This document shows, in pieces, positions 10,820 to 20,585 of a stretch of DNA of 64,000 bases (positions are counted from its first letter, which is position 1; each line of letters opens with the position of its first letter). The stretch is from Isoetes taiwanensis. Taxonomy: Eukaryota > Streptophyta > Lycopodiopsida > Isoetales > Isoetaceae. The notes under the pieces were generated by a model. That model saw only the letters and a program-made list of their open reading frames with translations, was not told the DNA's origin and made no database searches. The stretch is from NCBI GenBank assembly GCA_021234155.1, contig JAJEKV010000017.1:10111525-10175524 (forward strand). Reading direction: 5' to 3'. Both the position numbers and the translations under genes were made by a program.

Positions 10820-12260
10820 AAGAAGCTTGGACTTTCTCTAACCAATGGCTAGTCCAATCCTTAATCTTCTTGGCCTTAGTGAGGTCCGACAGAGGGGACG
10901 CCCACTTCGCAAAGTCCTTGACGAACTTTCTGTAATATCCCGCCAACCCGAGAAAGCTTCTTACCTCTGCCACATTCCTTGGAGCTGGCCAATCGACTAT
11001 TGCCTCAATCTTAGATGGATCTGTGGAGATTCCCTCGGATGTTACTACATGCCCCAAATACTCCACTCGGCCTGTTGCAAAGTGGCACTTAGAGAGCTTC
11101 CCATACAACCGATGACGTCTCAACTTTTCCAACACTTTCCTGAGATGCTGACAATGCTCTTCAAGGGACTTGCTGTAGACTAAAATATCATCGAAGAAGA
11201 CAATGACAAACTCATCCAAGAAGTCTCTGAAGATGTCGTTCATGAGGCGCATAAACGTTGCTGGAGCATTCGATAATCCAAAGGGCATTACTGTAAACTC
11301 AAAATGACCATACCGCGTTCTGAAAGCGGTCTTATGGATATCCTCTTCTTTTATTCTTATCTGATGGTATCCTGACCTCAAATCAATTTTAGAGAATACC
11401 TTTGCTCCTTGTAACTGGTCCATTAGATCATCTGCCCTTGGCAATGCATACTTGTTCTTTATCGTCTGCTTATTGAGCTGACGATAGTCTATGCACATTC
11501 TTAAGCTCCCATCTTTCTTCTTCACAAAGAGTATAGGTGCCCCGAAAGGAGACACACTTGCTCTTATAAATCCAAGCTCGAGCAATTCCTGAAGCTGCTT
11601 CTTGAGCTCAATCAATTCTGGGGTGCTCATTCTATATGGCGCCTTACTGGTAGGCTTCGCATCCGGAGCCAATGTGATCTCACATTCCACACCCCTATAA
11701 GGTGGCAGCTGCCGGATTTCATCCGGAAATACATCCTTGAACTCTGAAATAAGCCTTGCTATCTGCCTGGGCAACTGATTCCCCTTTGGGTCACTTCCCT
11801 CCTGCTTGCCTGGCTCAACTGATTCCATCCTGAGGATGTAGTCCACCTTATTCCTTTCTATACTCTTCCTTAGCTGCTTCAAAGAAATACACTGCATGGG
11901 AGAATCTAGCTTCTTACCTTTGACTGTCAACTTGATGCCGTCTGGTGCCGTCATGGTGACTTCATTCCGGTCGCAATCAATCATGGCTTTGGCTGGCTTC
12001 AAAAATTCCATCCCTACTATCAGATCATATCTTCCGATATCCATGACTTCCGCTCCCATCGGCCACTTAGCCCCACTAAGGTCTATGTCAAAGGTGATCC
12101 TCCTCCCCTTAGTGTGCCGAATGGCGCCATTTGCCATAGCTACTGGCCTTGGCTTAGACTTCAATACCTTGTTCTTCATTAAGGCAGCCAATCTAGGAGA
12201 TGCAAAATTGTGAGAGCTACCTGTATCTATAAGGACTACATATGGGTTACTATCTATGAT
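10758..12260 (-). CDS. Protease and reverse transcriptase part of the chromovirus polyprotein
   Basis: The protease active site is [10 protein letters not shown] at about 12225, just upstream of the first in-frame ATG at 12191; the frame is open to about 12280. The remaining protease ends near [15 protein letters not shown] motifs follow in order: [45 protein letters not shown], the catalytic [28 protein letters not shown] and [13 protein letters not shown]. The stretch is uninterrupted to 10758, where it runs out of frame inside RNase H. This is the best-preserved part of the element. A plus-strand RT fragment at 52154-52975 is a close relative. It would be made as part of a polyprotein, not from its own start. 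Confidence 0.9.
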   Translation of the reverse strand: MIDSNPYVVLIDTGSSHNFASPRLAALMKNKVLKSKPRPVAMANGAIRHTKGRRITFDIDLSGAKWPMGAEVMDIGRYDLIVGMEFLKPAKAMIDCDRNEVTMTAPDGIKLTVKGKKLDSPMQCISLKQLRKSIERNKVDYILRMESVEPGKQEGSDPKGNQLPRQIARLISEFKDVFPDEIRQLPPYRGVECEITLAPDAKPTSKAPYRMSTPELIELKKQLQELLELGFIRASVSPFGAPILFVKKKDGSLRMCIDYRQLNKQTIKNKYALPRADDLMDQLQGAKVFSKIDLRSGYHQIRIKEEDIHKTAFRTRYGHFEFTVMPFGLSNAPATFMRLMNDIFRDFLDEFVIVFFDDILVYSKSLEEHCQHLRKVLEKLRRHRLYGKLSKCHFATGRVEYLGHVVTSEGISTDPSKIEAIVDWPAPRNVAEVRSFLGLAGYYRKFVKDFAKWASPLSDLTKAKKIKDWTSHWLEKVQASFEKLKEAFNNKDRCLFSGSE

Positions 12261-12325
12261 CCCATCAGCCAGCGATGGTGATCGTGATTCTCTATATCAC
12301 CGCCTCAATGTTTGCACATATGTGG

Positions 12326-13640
12326 TCACTCACCATCTATGAAGTCCGGGCCTCCTGGCTGGTCGTAGCCCTCGATAAAACTACGTTGGAGAGTCCCAAT
12401 CCAAGAGTTCTGCCAAGGCCGACTGCATGACGAATGGACACTCATGTGTTCGGTGCCCTGGCTGGAAGCACCTGAAGCATAACTTTTTCTCAATGCATTC
12501 CTGTCTCTTTTCCTTCGCAACCAAGCTGTCTAGGAGGAGGCTTAAGAACCCGCCCCACGATGCATTCTCGTGGCTTACGGTCCCCAAAAGCTTTGTTCGA
12601 CCCTTGCCTTGCTGCTGACTCCCGATGGTGTAGCTGGCGATTGCTTACGATATTGTCCTTGATCTCGCCTCGAACTCTTACCCCGAAGGTTGATTTGCTT
12701 CTCTCTTTGGAGTTTTTGGTGCCTCTTCAAACTTATAGCTTTATCTTGGCCTCTGCGAACTGACCTTGGGTTGATTGCTCTAACAAGCCTCTTGATATTG
12801 CTGTTCAACCCCTCAATATAAGTATCCACTTTGCTTGCCTCTCGAGACTCGGGAACATGGAGCCTAAGCCTCATAAATTCTTGGTATACTTAGCCAGCGA
12901 TAAGCTACCCGATTCAACTGTAAAAGCTCTTTGGATCTGTCTACTAGTATGAGACCTTGGTACATAGTGCTTGCGAAAAGCCTTGCTGAAGGTCTTAAAC
13001 CTGCAATTGTTCCTCTTCAGCTTGTTAGACTTAGCATATCCCTTCCACCAGATCCTTGCCGGTCCAATAAGGTTAGCTGTAGCAACTTTCCCTATGTCCT
13101 TGTCTTTCATACCATAGGAATTTCCAAATTCTTCCATTTCATCAAGCCATGCTTCAGCCTCCATGCCTGACCTGTCTTTCCCTGAGAACTGGCCCAGCTT
13201 CCTTGTCTTCCACACATTGCTCATAGCACTATCCACCTTTTTCTGATAGTCATCTGTCTTTCTTGCCCTTTTTCTTGCCTTAGGTGTGCGGACCGGTATT
13301 TGCCGAGCTAGAGCTGTCCTCACTTTGAAGAAGAACGGGTCCGATGAATTTGGAGCTAGATGACGATGGGCTCTTAGTTCTCCTCTTCCTTCTCCTATCC
13401 CTGACATTCCCTTGGTTGCCCTCCCCTTCCTGCTGAGGGGCTTCGTCACCACCCGGAAAACAAGGTGGAGGTGGAGGTAGGGGTCCATCCTCCTGCTCAT
13501 TCATCAGTGGTGCCGCCCAGTTGATGAGGTTCTGCATCTGGTTCCTCATCTGCACCAGCCTTGCGTTGATTGCCTCTGGTGACATATCCTGCTCAAAATC
13601 TTCTTGTTCTCTGCCAAACAAGTTCCTTGGTACCCAATTG
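12326..13640 (-). pseudogene. Gag of the H3-encoding chromovirus
   Basis: The N-terminal frame (13280-13621) begins MFGREQEDFEQDMSPEAIN and has a helix (RLVQMRNQMQNLINWAAPL) and a proline run. The next frame (12871-13500) carries the chromovirus gag core (KLGQFSGKDRSGMEAEAWLDEME, IGPARIWWKGY, FSKAFRKHYVP). The third (12575-12874) continues with SREASKVDTYIEGLN. The last (12381-12540) holds one CX2CX4HX4C knuckle, CFRCFQPGHRTHEC. Three or more frameshifts divide these parts. There is one knuckle, against three in family 1. Gag lies third in the element behind the two accessory ORFs. The 13641-13904 stretch before it is a short AT-rich spacer with no gene. Confidence 0.85.
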
Positions 13641-13904
13641 CATGGTCGGTGCTGGTCTTGAGATCCTGCACTTGAGTTCCTTGCTGCAAGGTTTGATCAT
13701 CAATACATTTTATTTGGGTTAGATATTGATCAATCTTACTTGCAATTGAATTATCTTTAGTTATAAGAAATCATACAAAGCCTTACATTTGCAAAGCAGT
13801 TAATAGTCATTAATATATAAGGATTACATGATAGAGTAGGTATGTCTTAGCATAATGGGTACAAGAAACATTTAGCACAAGACTTAAGAAAATTTAACAA
13901 CTAT

Positions 13905-15434
13905 TCAATGGCCTCCCGAAAGCCTGAAGAAGTTCTTGACATCCCTGAATCGGAGGCCTTTGCCGAGGTTGCGCAAGATGTTCCTCGTCGATCTTCCTTC
14001 AAGTGCTCGGGCCATCTCCGGTTCCGGAAGTTCAGGTGTTGTTGCTGCTACCACTGAAAGTGTTGCATCCCTGAGGTGCCCTCTCGCAAAGTCGAGGCAA
14101 TGGAGCGCGACTGCCCTGTTGAAAAGAATGATGTGGTCGGCATGGGCGTATATCTTCGAGTGTTGCCCGAAGCCCGAAAGTGCTATGAGAAGTGCCACGG
14201 ATTCTTCCCCCCTTGGGCTGAACTCCTTGTGGAAGACTATCATTTGCCCTTGGCTGAGGGCTGGAAGATAGTAGCGAAGTGCCGTGCCCTTCCCTACGCC
14301 TCGCGATCCAGTGCCCTTCCTTTGAGCTGCTTCGCCGTAGGCATCCACCGCCATAAGGTCTTCATGATCCCTCCACATGCTGGTTGCGTTGTCCAAGTTG
14401 ATGCTGCTGGACCCTTCCCTCATGCTCCTGGCTCGAATTGGTCGGCTTGAGCTTGGCCCCTTCCCTGGTTTGTAGAGTGTGCTCTGTATCTGCTGGAACT
14501 CCTCCTCTGAGATGATAGGTTCCTGCTGTCGATAGATCTCCCTTATCTGCTGGTAAGCTGCTATATCCGACATTGTCTCCCCAGCATAAGAGTGTCTCTC
14601 CGCCAGCTCCCTTGGAATCTCTTGGTATGAGTAGTCGATAAGGTCTGTGCTCTTCCCGTGTGCTATCATGCCCAAGAGCTCGTCGATTCGGAGACCCTGT
14701 TCCTGACAATAGGACAAGTTGAGGATGTCATTTGCAAAAATGTACTCCTCCCCGTCGATGACTATCGGCGACAAAGCTGTGATGCCGACTGGTGGGTCGG
14801 TAGCTGTTCTCATGTCGTCGTCGTGCCTTGACGCGTACCTCTTCATTCTTGTTGCCTCCCTGCTCTCCCATTCTGGGTTCTGCTCCCCTAGCTGCTCGTA
14901 GTCTTCATGGATCTGCAGAGATGGTGCCCCTGACGCCGTGCCATAGTATTCGTAGGCGGAGGACTCTATATTTAGGATTTGATCCTGGGCCCTACGGGTA
15001 TCAAGTGGCGCTAAGTCTAAGGGCTGAACAGAGGGTTCCCCTACTTTATTGATTGACTTATAGTGCATGAAGAGGGCAAGGGCTGTCTGAGCTGAAAGGT
15101 ACCTATGCCTATTATGTCTGCAGGTCATGTAATCGGGCATGGTCCTAGTCCTATCCCATAGCTGCTTCTTGCCTTTGGAACCTGCCAACTCTCGACCTAA
15201 AGCTTGGGTAAGTGTCTCAAGAGAAACCCAATTCCCTCCCCTAGGGGGTAATCTAACTTCCCAAGGCAGGACCTGCTGGTCGTATTGGCACATAATGTCC
15301 GTGTAGTAGGGTGTTCTAGTCAAAGTTGCATGAAGATCAAACAGGTGATCAAACACAGAGAAGGCTTGATCTACAGGAAGCTAATGGATGTGGCTGGCAG
15401 CATTGTACCACCTCTCAAAGTTGCTGGGCGCCAT
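13905..15434 (-). pseudogene. Accessory ORF of unknown function (about 510 codons, one in-frame stop)
   Basis: The open frame 13905-15356 (483 residues) extends upstream in the same frame to an ATG at 15434 (MAPSNFERWYNAASHIH). It is interrupted only by TAG at codon 18 (15381-15383), which could be a CAG-to-TAG change. I do not recognise a family. Visible features: a globular-looking N-terminal third (VLPWEVRLPPRGGNWVSLETL), an acidic Tyr-rich middle, a low-complexity Ser/Arg stretch (SSSRPIRARSMREGSSS), and a C-terminal third with KGTGSRGVGKGTALRYYLPAL, a helix-rich block (LFNRAVALHCLDFARGHLRDA) and a basic end. No zinc knuckle, protease or polymerase motif is present. It sits between the H3-like ORF and gag in the same direction, so it is an element gene, possibly working with the H3-like protein. 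Confidence 0.7.
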
Positions 15435-15734
15435 TTAGCAGGAAAGGGTGTAGAAATTGGCTCGTGAAGATCAGTGGAGGTTCAGAAAATCGCCTAAGGG
15501 GCTGGGAGCAGTTCTGTAGAAGGAAAAATGGCAAATGAGACCTATTTTTATAGACTATGGGTGACCTCGGGGTTCGTGCAAAAAGGTGCCTACCTAAGAC
15601 GGCCTTGGTTCTATGGCTCTGGGTGTCCAATTGAACTACCATGAAGTGGAAACCTAAGCAAAACAAAGCAAGAAACACTACATGGCAATTTGTTGGATCA
15701 AATTTGGCTAATTTGGCTCAAAGATGGCCTGACC

Positions 15735-15799
15735 CGGGTGAATCCGCGCGGATGGCCTCCGCGTCGCGGACGCAGACGCGTTTGGCGCGGTCTCACCCG
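15735..15799 (-). ncRNA. GC-rich hairpin 1 of a pair
   Basis: On the plus strand the arms are CGGGTGAATCCGCGC (15735-15749) and GCGCGGTCTCACCCG (15785-15799), pairing at 13 of 15 positions. An inner GCGTC...GACGC stem lies between them. The same structure with different intervening bases recurs 203 bases away, and the conserved arms suggest selection on RNA structure. The strand is taken from the element. Function unknown. Confidence 0.55.
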
Positions 15800-15937
15800 G
15801 TTGGCCTGTTTTGGGCCAATTTTTGATCAATTTTGGGAGTTTGAAGATGCTAACATGGCTAAATGGGTCGATTCTAACCTAACTAGCAACTTATTTTGAA
15901 CAAAACTGACACCAAAAAGCATGTTTTTGGGGGTAGG

Positions 15938-16002
15938 CGGGTGAATCCGCGCGAAACGCGCCCGCGTCGGGGACGCAGAGGCCATTGGCGCGGTCTCACC
16001 CG
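15938..16002 (-). ncRNA. GC-rich hairpin 2 of a pair
   Basis: It has the same arms as hairpin 1 (15938-15952 and 15988-16002), the same inner GCGTC...GACGC stem and the same total length of 65 nt, while the flanking bases differ. Function unknown. A similarly spaced pair of 67-nt hairpins lies behind the primer site at 29920. Confidence 0.55.
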
Positions 16003-16239
16003 ACTGGCCCAATTTTTTGCATTTTTGATGATTTTTTTGCCAAAATTTTGTTGTAGTCATGATTTCTAGGGTGTTTCTAGACATGCTATGAAGAATTCTA
16101 CCACAATTGGGTTCTATTTCCTACATTTCAAGCATACAACATTTTTCTAATTTACAGAGGGAAAATAACTTTTATATTAATGAGAAACATAGTTACATGA
16201 AAATTTTAATTTTTCTACAAAATTTACAAAATTTGAGGC

Positions 16240-17340
16240 CTAGGGCCTCTCCCTGCGGATCCTCCGTGCTAAGTGAATATCCTTGGGCATAAGGGTTACC
16301 CGCTTAGCATGGATAGCGCAGAGGTTTCCCTCCTCGAAGAGCTGGACCAGCTCTGCTTCGGAAGCCTCTTGCAGGGCCCGGGTCATTAGAGGGGTAACCC
16401 TATAATCGGTCCGGAACTGCTGCAACACCTCTCTAAGGAGACGCTCGAAGGGCGCCTTCCTTATCAGGAGATTCGTGCACATCTGAAAGTGCCGAATCTC
16501 CCTAAACACCCGGGCGTACGTGCTGTTCGGCCCGTGGTGAACCCTCTTGGGTTTTTCCGGCCTCGGTGGGGGTGGCTTGGGCTGGTTCTTTTTCGGCCTG
16601 CCGCCCTCCACAACGCGCTGCACCTCCTGGCGGCAATACCACTCATTGTACCTCGTCCAACGACGAAGGTACTCCTTGTATGCCACCATCTTCCGCTTAA
16701 ACTTCAGCGGTCCTGGCTGGGCCTTGAATGCCCGCTCCCCTACCTTTTGCTTCTTCACCTCCTTAGGTGGATCCGGCCACTTAGGGTAGGGTGGCCTAGC
16801 GTCGGGGTCCTGCTGCCCCTCCTCCTCCTCGCCATCTCCCTCCTCCTGCGGCTCCTCCTCCTGCTGAGGCTCCTCAATAACGATGGTCCGGCGAGGGCCA
16901 TCGTTCTTCTTCTTCGTCCGTCGCTCTTGCTCCCTCAGCTCCCTCTCTCTCTCCCTTTTCTTCCTGGCGGCCCTCTCCTCCGGCCACTCTGCGACTTTTT
17001 CCTTCCCCTTCTTTTTGGGCACTGAAGGCCCCGCTTCCTCCACCTGCTGCTGCACCTGCTCTTCCACCTCTTGTTCCACCTCGGTGTCTGTGGCCCCAAA
17101 GTGGCGCGACTCGTCCGTTCTTTGTGTTCCTGCCGACGAGGGGCTGCCTCTTGGGGCTGCTCACCGGCATCGTGGCTTCGGGTCATTGCTGCTGGCTGCT
17201 TGAGGCGACTCCTGCGCCTCGGAGCCCCGGTAGAAGGTGCTTTCGGGAACTTTCTTCACGTGCCGACCCGCTGCTACCTGCGCCATAGAGAGGGTGGGGC
17301 GCTCGTTGTACTTCCTGGCTGTTTGTTTGGTGCGAGCCAT
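16240..17340 (-). pseudogene. Retrotransposon-encoded histone H3-like protein (one in-frame stop)
   Basis: The ATG at 17340 is followed by ARTKQTARK, identical to H3 residues 1-9 (K4 and K9 included), then YNERPTLSMA; serine 10 is replaced by tyrosine. Residues ~11-266 are not H3. They hold a Gln/Glu-rich stretch ([17 protein letters not shown]), a basic charged helix with possible nuclear localisation signals ([19 protein letters not shown]), an acidic run ([10 protein letters not shown]) and a Pro/Lys-rich segment. Residues ~268-366 are a complete H3 fold: FREIRHFQ (alpha-N), [15 protein letters not shown] (alpha-1), [28 protein letters not shown] (alpha-2) and [15 protein letters not shown] (alpha-3). 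By hand count about 54 of the last 79 residues equal canonical H3 as I remember it. Loop 1 has canonical length, unlike CENP-A. The only break is TGA at codon 60 (17161-17163), possibly a CGA change. It is the first ORF after the 5' LTR. Confidence 0.93.
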
Positions 17341-17890
17341 GTCTTACGGTTTAGGAGATGGGTGACGAAAGGCTGAGCAAGAGAGAGGTAAAGGTGAAGG
17401 GTTGGAGAGAGAAAATGAGGTGTCAGATATTTAAAAAGGAGGGTCCCTGGGAATATTCTCCTACCATAAATACCCCTATTTATTAGCCCCCCTTATTAAT
17501 TACACCATATTTAGTAATTTTTTAATTATTAATGTATGAATTAAACCTATATTAATTAAATTTTCGAATTTTTCTAATGGTTTGAGGTGCTAATTATGGA
17601 TTTGCGCCATTTTTCACCTGGGTCTCCGATTGGCATGATTCTTCGACCCATTTTAGGTGAAATTTGATGCAGATGCATAATTTTCACTCCAAATTTACTA
17701 GAAGATGAATTTGACTCACTCATTCCTTCGTCTAACACTTAGCCTGAATCCTGACCCACTACCTAGGAGAAAAACTTTTTCCCCCATTTTCGCGGTTCAA
17801 TGGTGGAAATGTTTATTTCACACCCCTATAGGCCTGTTAGACTACTTTATGGTTATGGTCAGTGCTAGTTCTTGGTCAACCAAGAACATC
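17341..17890 (-). other. 5' leader of the chromovirus
   Basis: About 550 AT-rich bases lie between the primer site and the H3-like ATG. No supported gene is present; the open frame on the plus strand at 17705-17908 looks like chance. The H3-like ORF is therefore the first long ORF on the genomic transcript. Confidence 0.6.
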
Positions 17891-17902
17891 GCTCTGATAC
17901 CA
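17891..17902 (-). other. Primer-binding site, initiator tRNA-Met type
   Basis: On the minus strand, one base after the LTR end, the sequence is TGGTATCAGAGC. It is complementary to the 3' end of plant initiator tRNA-Met and is the usual primer site of many plant LTR retrotransposons. The same motif follows the LTR ends at 29920, 53641 and 56098. Confidence 0.9.
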
Positions 17903-17903
17903 T

Positions 17904-19540
17904 TGTGACGCTCCTCGCTAAGCGTGACGGCCCGTACCGTACACTCGGCAGAAATCCCCATCCGCTCAACAACCGCATGGGCCCTTCGCGTCTACCCCGC
18001 ACTCACGGGGACCCCTAGTGCGGGGAAGGGAACACGAAGGTGTCTTTGCGCCCTTCCCCTATGGGCTCCTATAACAGCGGAAGCGATAACACGTCATAAC
18101 TAGCATCAACATATACAAATACTACCTCGAAGGGTAGTGCATCACACATAATCCGATGCAAAGATGATAATCACGAACCATAAAACATGAGAGCTCCTAC
18201 CCCGGCTCGGACTCGTGGGAGGATGACCGGACCGCTAGGCCTCAAGATAGAGCAGCACCGAGTCATGGCAATGGCGAGGGGCTGGCATAGAACAATGGCT
18301 AGGGTTGACCACTCCATCCGCCCCTCACGTGCATACTTTGCGGATGGGCTAAATCAGGCTCGACGGGACTCTAGCCTTGGGATCACGCAATCCCATGGCA
18401 TCACCCATCCGGGACTACTCGGGTTGCATCTCCCACGGTCCGATGAGGCGGGAAGGGTTGCATCTCCCCTTCCCATGGTCTAGAGGTGTGGTAGGCTAGA
18501 GAATCGTGGCGACACACAATTCGTGCCGTGAACCCCCAAAGCGAGAGCCAAGCCGACACTTGCAGCTCTCGAGAGGCAGGGCGACACCATTGCCCGGGGA
18601 GGTGTGGGACCCATGCTCGCCCCCCGAAGTGACCGACCATAAGCCTAGCCCACTATGGGATCCCAGAAGCCCCCACTCGGCGGGGATCCTTCCTCCACTT
18701 TCCCTCTAGCCCGTTGTATGGTGCTGAGTCATATCATAGCCTCAATAGCACGGTGGGCTCCTATGCACAAAGGCCGCAACTAATAGGAACTAAGGGATCT
18801 ACTCTAGGAGCATACTACATATGGCCCTAGGTCTCTACCCCCCTTCCCAATACAAGAGGAGCAAACATGATCAACCAACATCACATAATCATCACATCAT
18901 GAGAATAATCTTAAGAAGAACATCTTAACCTAATCATACAAATCTAACTAATGGTTAGGGTTCATTGATTAGGGTTCAAGATGTTGAATACGGGTTCTAG
19001 GATGGCTCTACTCTAGATACAAGATACTTAGCATATCTGGAATGCTAATTCCAGATAAGCTATCATAACTACTATCCTACATACCTGCTCCTGAAGCTCT
19101 CCCTCCAGATCCGTGTGCCTCCATAGTCTTCGACTCACGAGATGCTGCTCCTACTCCAAGAACGAGTCTACCCTGCTGGGGCTGCTGCACCAGCCTATGC
19201 CACAACAAACGATGTTCGAAACGGGGTTTCGAACGAGTAGGTGAGTCTCTGGGTGCTAGGGCTGGAAAGAGGCCTAGGGTTAGGGTTTAGGCCTATATAA
19301 GTTAGGTCCACCTAGGATGCCACGTGGCACCAATCGGGTGAGTCCTGTGTGGCGGGTGCCCCAATGGGTTGAGGCCACGTGGATAATGGTCTAACCCATG
19401 GTTGGCTAAGTTATGAGAATAACTTGGCCATGCCCCCTAGTGCCACAACCTATGGTATACAAGGCTATGAAGATAGACTTGTATAGTGACGGATCCAGGA
19501 ATATACGTATTTATGGCGTATATTCCCCTGGACCGTCACA
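17904..19540 (-). repeat. 5' LTR of the H3-encoding chromovirus
   Basis: It is about 1.64 kb and matches 6358-7982 along its full length, with TGTGACG and CGTCACA ends. It drives transcription to the left. Differences from the 3' LTR are many small indels, so the insertion is not very recent unless part of the difference is consensus error. Confidence 0.93.
19291..19400 (-). promoter_or_regulatory. LTR promoter region: TATA box, telo-box and two G-box cores
   Basis: Within U3 of the 5' LTR, minus-strand TTATATAGG (19291-19300) is the best TATA candidate. Just downstream on that strand are CCCTAAACCCTAA-type telo-box repeats (about 19277-19290). Just upstream are two CACGTG G-box cores (about 19322 and 19376). 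These motifs occur at equivalent places in the 3' LTR. Telo-boxes and G-boxes are common in plant promoters. Use in this element is inferred. Confidence 0.5.
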
Positions 19541-19545
19541 GAAAT
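19541..19545. repeat. Target-site duplication GAAAT (right copy)
   Basis: Partner of 6353-6357; it directly follows the right LTR end. Confidence 0.9.
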
Positions 19546-20585
19546 GAGATGAGAATGGGGGGGTGATGTGGAGATGATGTGGAAATAGATATGGTAGATA
19601 GGCTAGAATAGGTTTTTTATTTTTTATGGCACGCATCCCAAGAATCCAAATTTGAAGGCCTTTACAAGGGTTTTTTCAAAATTTTAAAAGGCCAAATTAG
19701 CTCTTTTTCGCCAAGCTTTCTATCTAGAGAAATTTTAGGTTGAGCTGAAACACTTCAATTTTTTGCCCTTTTGACCCATGGTCAATGAATACTGCAACTT
19801 GGAGATGGTGAAAAAATCATGGGAAAAAGATGGGGAAAAGGTGCAAATAGGCTATAATAGGGTTTAGGAAGATGAGAGGAGGGTGAAAATTGAGTTTTCT
19901 TGCCTTTTTCGTTTTTTCCAGATCATTAGGGGGCAATTCTCAAATGAAGGTAGGACCAATAAAAAATGGGTAATGGAATGATGAGAAAAGGACTCAAAGG
20001 TGGAAAAAAATGGTGAAAGAAAGGTTTTTGAAGGCTCTTGGGATATAAAAAAGGTGGATACAAGATGAATGGAATGGAGAAAAATGGGTACCTCTGTAGC
20101 ACTTGGTTTCTAAAGCTCAAATCATACCTCATGGTGAAAATAGGTTTGCTCAAAAACCTAAGGGTCTTCCAAACTTCTATAAGGGTCTTCCAAACTTCAA
20201 GGCTAGAATAAGAGCAAATTTCACTTCCAAGATGGCATTATCATGTGTGTGACCTCAAACTACTAACGCAACTCAAGTAAGCTTCATAAGGTTGAACTTT
20301 GGTAAAATGCCCTGTGGCTCCTTGATAAACGTGCTATAGCCTTTGCCTGGTCTTCAAATCAAAGGGAAAATGTTAAACAAATGGGAATGTGTCTAGAAAG
20401 GTGTTTTACCTCAAGGAAAAGACTGGGCTATAATATGAGATCCCCAATGCCTTCCAATCTTGGTCAAATGTCTTCCAAACTCTAATGGGATCACAATAGC
20501 CTGGAACTTTTCCGTAGAGGAAATATAAATGAAACAAAAGGTTTGATACATAGATGCTGGTCCATGTTGCCAAAAATGGGCAACA
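19546..20585 (-). repeat. 5' LTR of copy A, promoter-side part (split LTR, part 2)
   Basis: It continues the LTR interrupted at 6357. It shares with the copy-C LTR the block GGTCTTCCAAACTTCTA (about 20163) followed by GTGTGACCT, and the terminal palindrome TGTTGCC...GGGCAACA (20564-20585; copy C 40581-40603 and 49390-49411). No gene is present; the 19926-20153 frame is not supported. Directly beyond the LTR end lies gag of copy B rather than unrelated flanking DNA. Confidence 0.65.

Larger units (their letters stand above)
15435..16239 (-). other. Intergenic leader between the H3-like ORF and the unknown ORF
   Basis: About 800 bases contain no supported coding sequence. They hold two GC-rich 65-nt hairpins (separate entries) set in AT-rich, T-run DNA. 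This could be an internal promoter, a splice or translation control region or an RNA packaging signal; nothing in the sequence decides among these. Confidence 0.5.
6358..19540 (-). mobile_element. Complete chromovirus (Ty3/gypsy) encoding a histone H3-like protein
   Basis: The element is delimited by two LTRs (6358-7982 and 17904-19540), each starting TGTGACG and ending CGTCACA. The direct flanks are GAAAT at 6353-6357 and GAAAT at 19541-19545, the 5-bp target duplication. The primer-binding site (17891-17902) matches initiator tRNA-Met and the polypurine tract is at 7983-7997. On the minus strand the order is LTR, H3-like ORF, paired hairpins, unknown ORF, gag, protease, RT, RNase H, integrase, chromodomain, LTR. 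The two extra ORFs make it about 13.2 kb, much longer than an ordinary chromovirus. It lies in the LTR of family-1 copy A, so it is the younger element. Gag, RNase H, integrase and chromodomain carry frameshifts, and both accessory ORFs carry one stop, so this copy is likely defective. Confidence 0.95.

Noticed and set aside
13905-14400. C-terminus of the unknown ORF as a histone H4 or H2A
   Set aside because: KGTGSRGVGKGTALR recalls the H4 tail, but no histone-fold signature follows and the alignment needs arbitrary gaps.
16489-17203. Plus-strand open frames rich in Leu and Phe opposite the H3-like ORF
   Set aside because: They are antisense shadows of Glu/Arg-rich codons.
16240-17340. H3-like ORF as a CENP-A (CENH3) relative
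   Set aside because: Loop 1 has the same length as canonical H3, and the tail is ARTKQTARK, which CENH3 proteins do not keep.
16240-17340. H3-like ORF as a processed host histone gene that jumped into the element
   Set aside because: No poly(A) or target duplication was seen around it. It has a ~255-residue insert, lies in the sense direction in the first gene position, and the leader and hairpins around it look like part of the element. Ancient capture remains possible.
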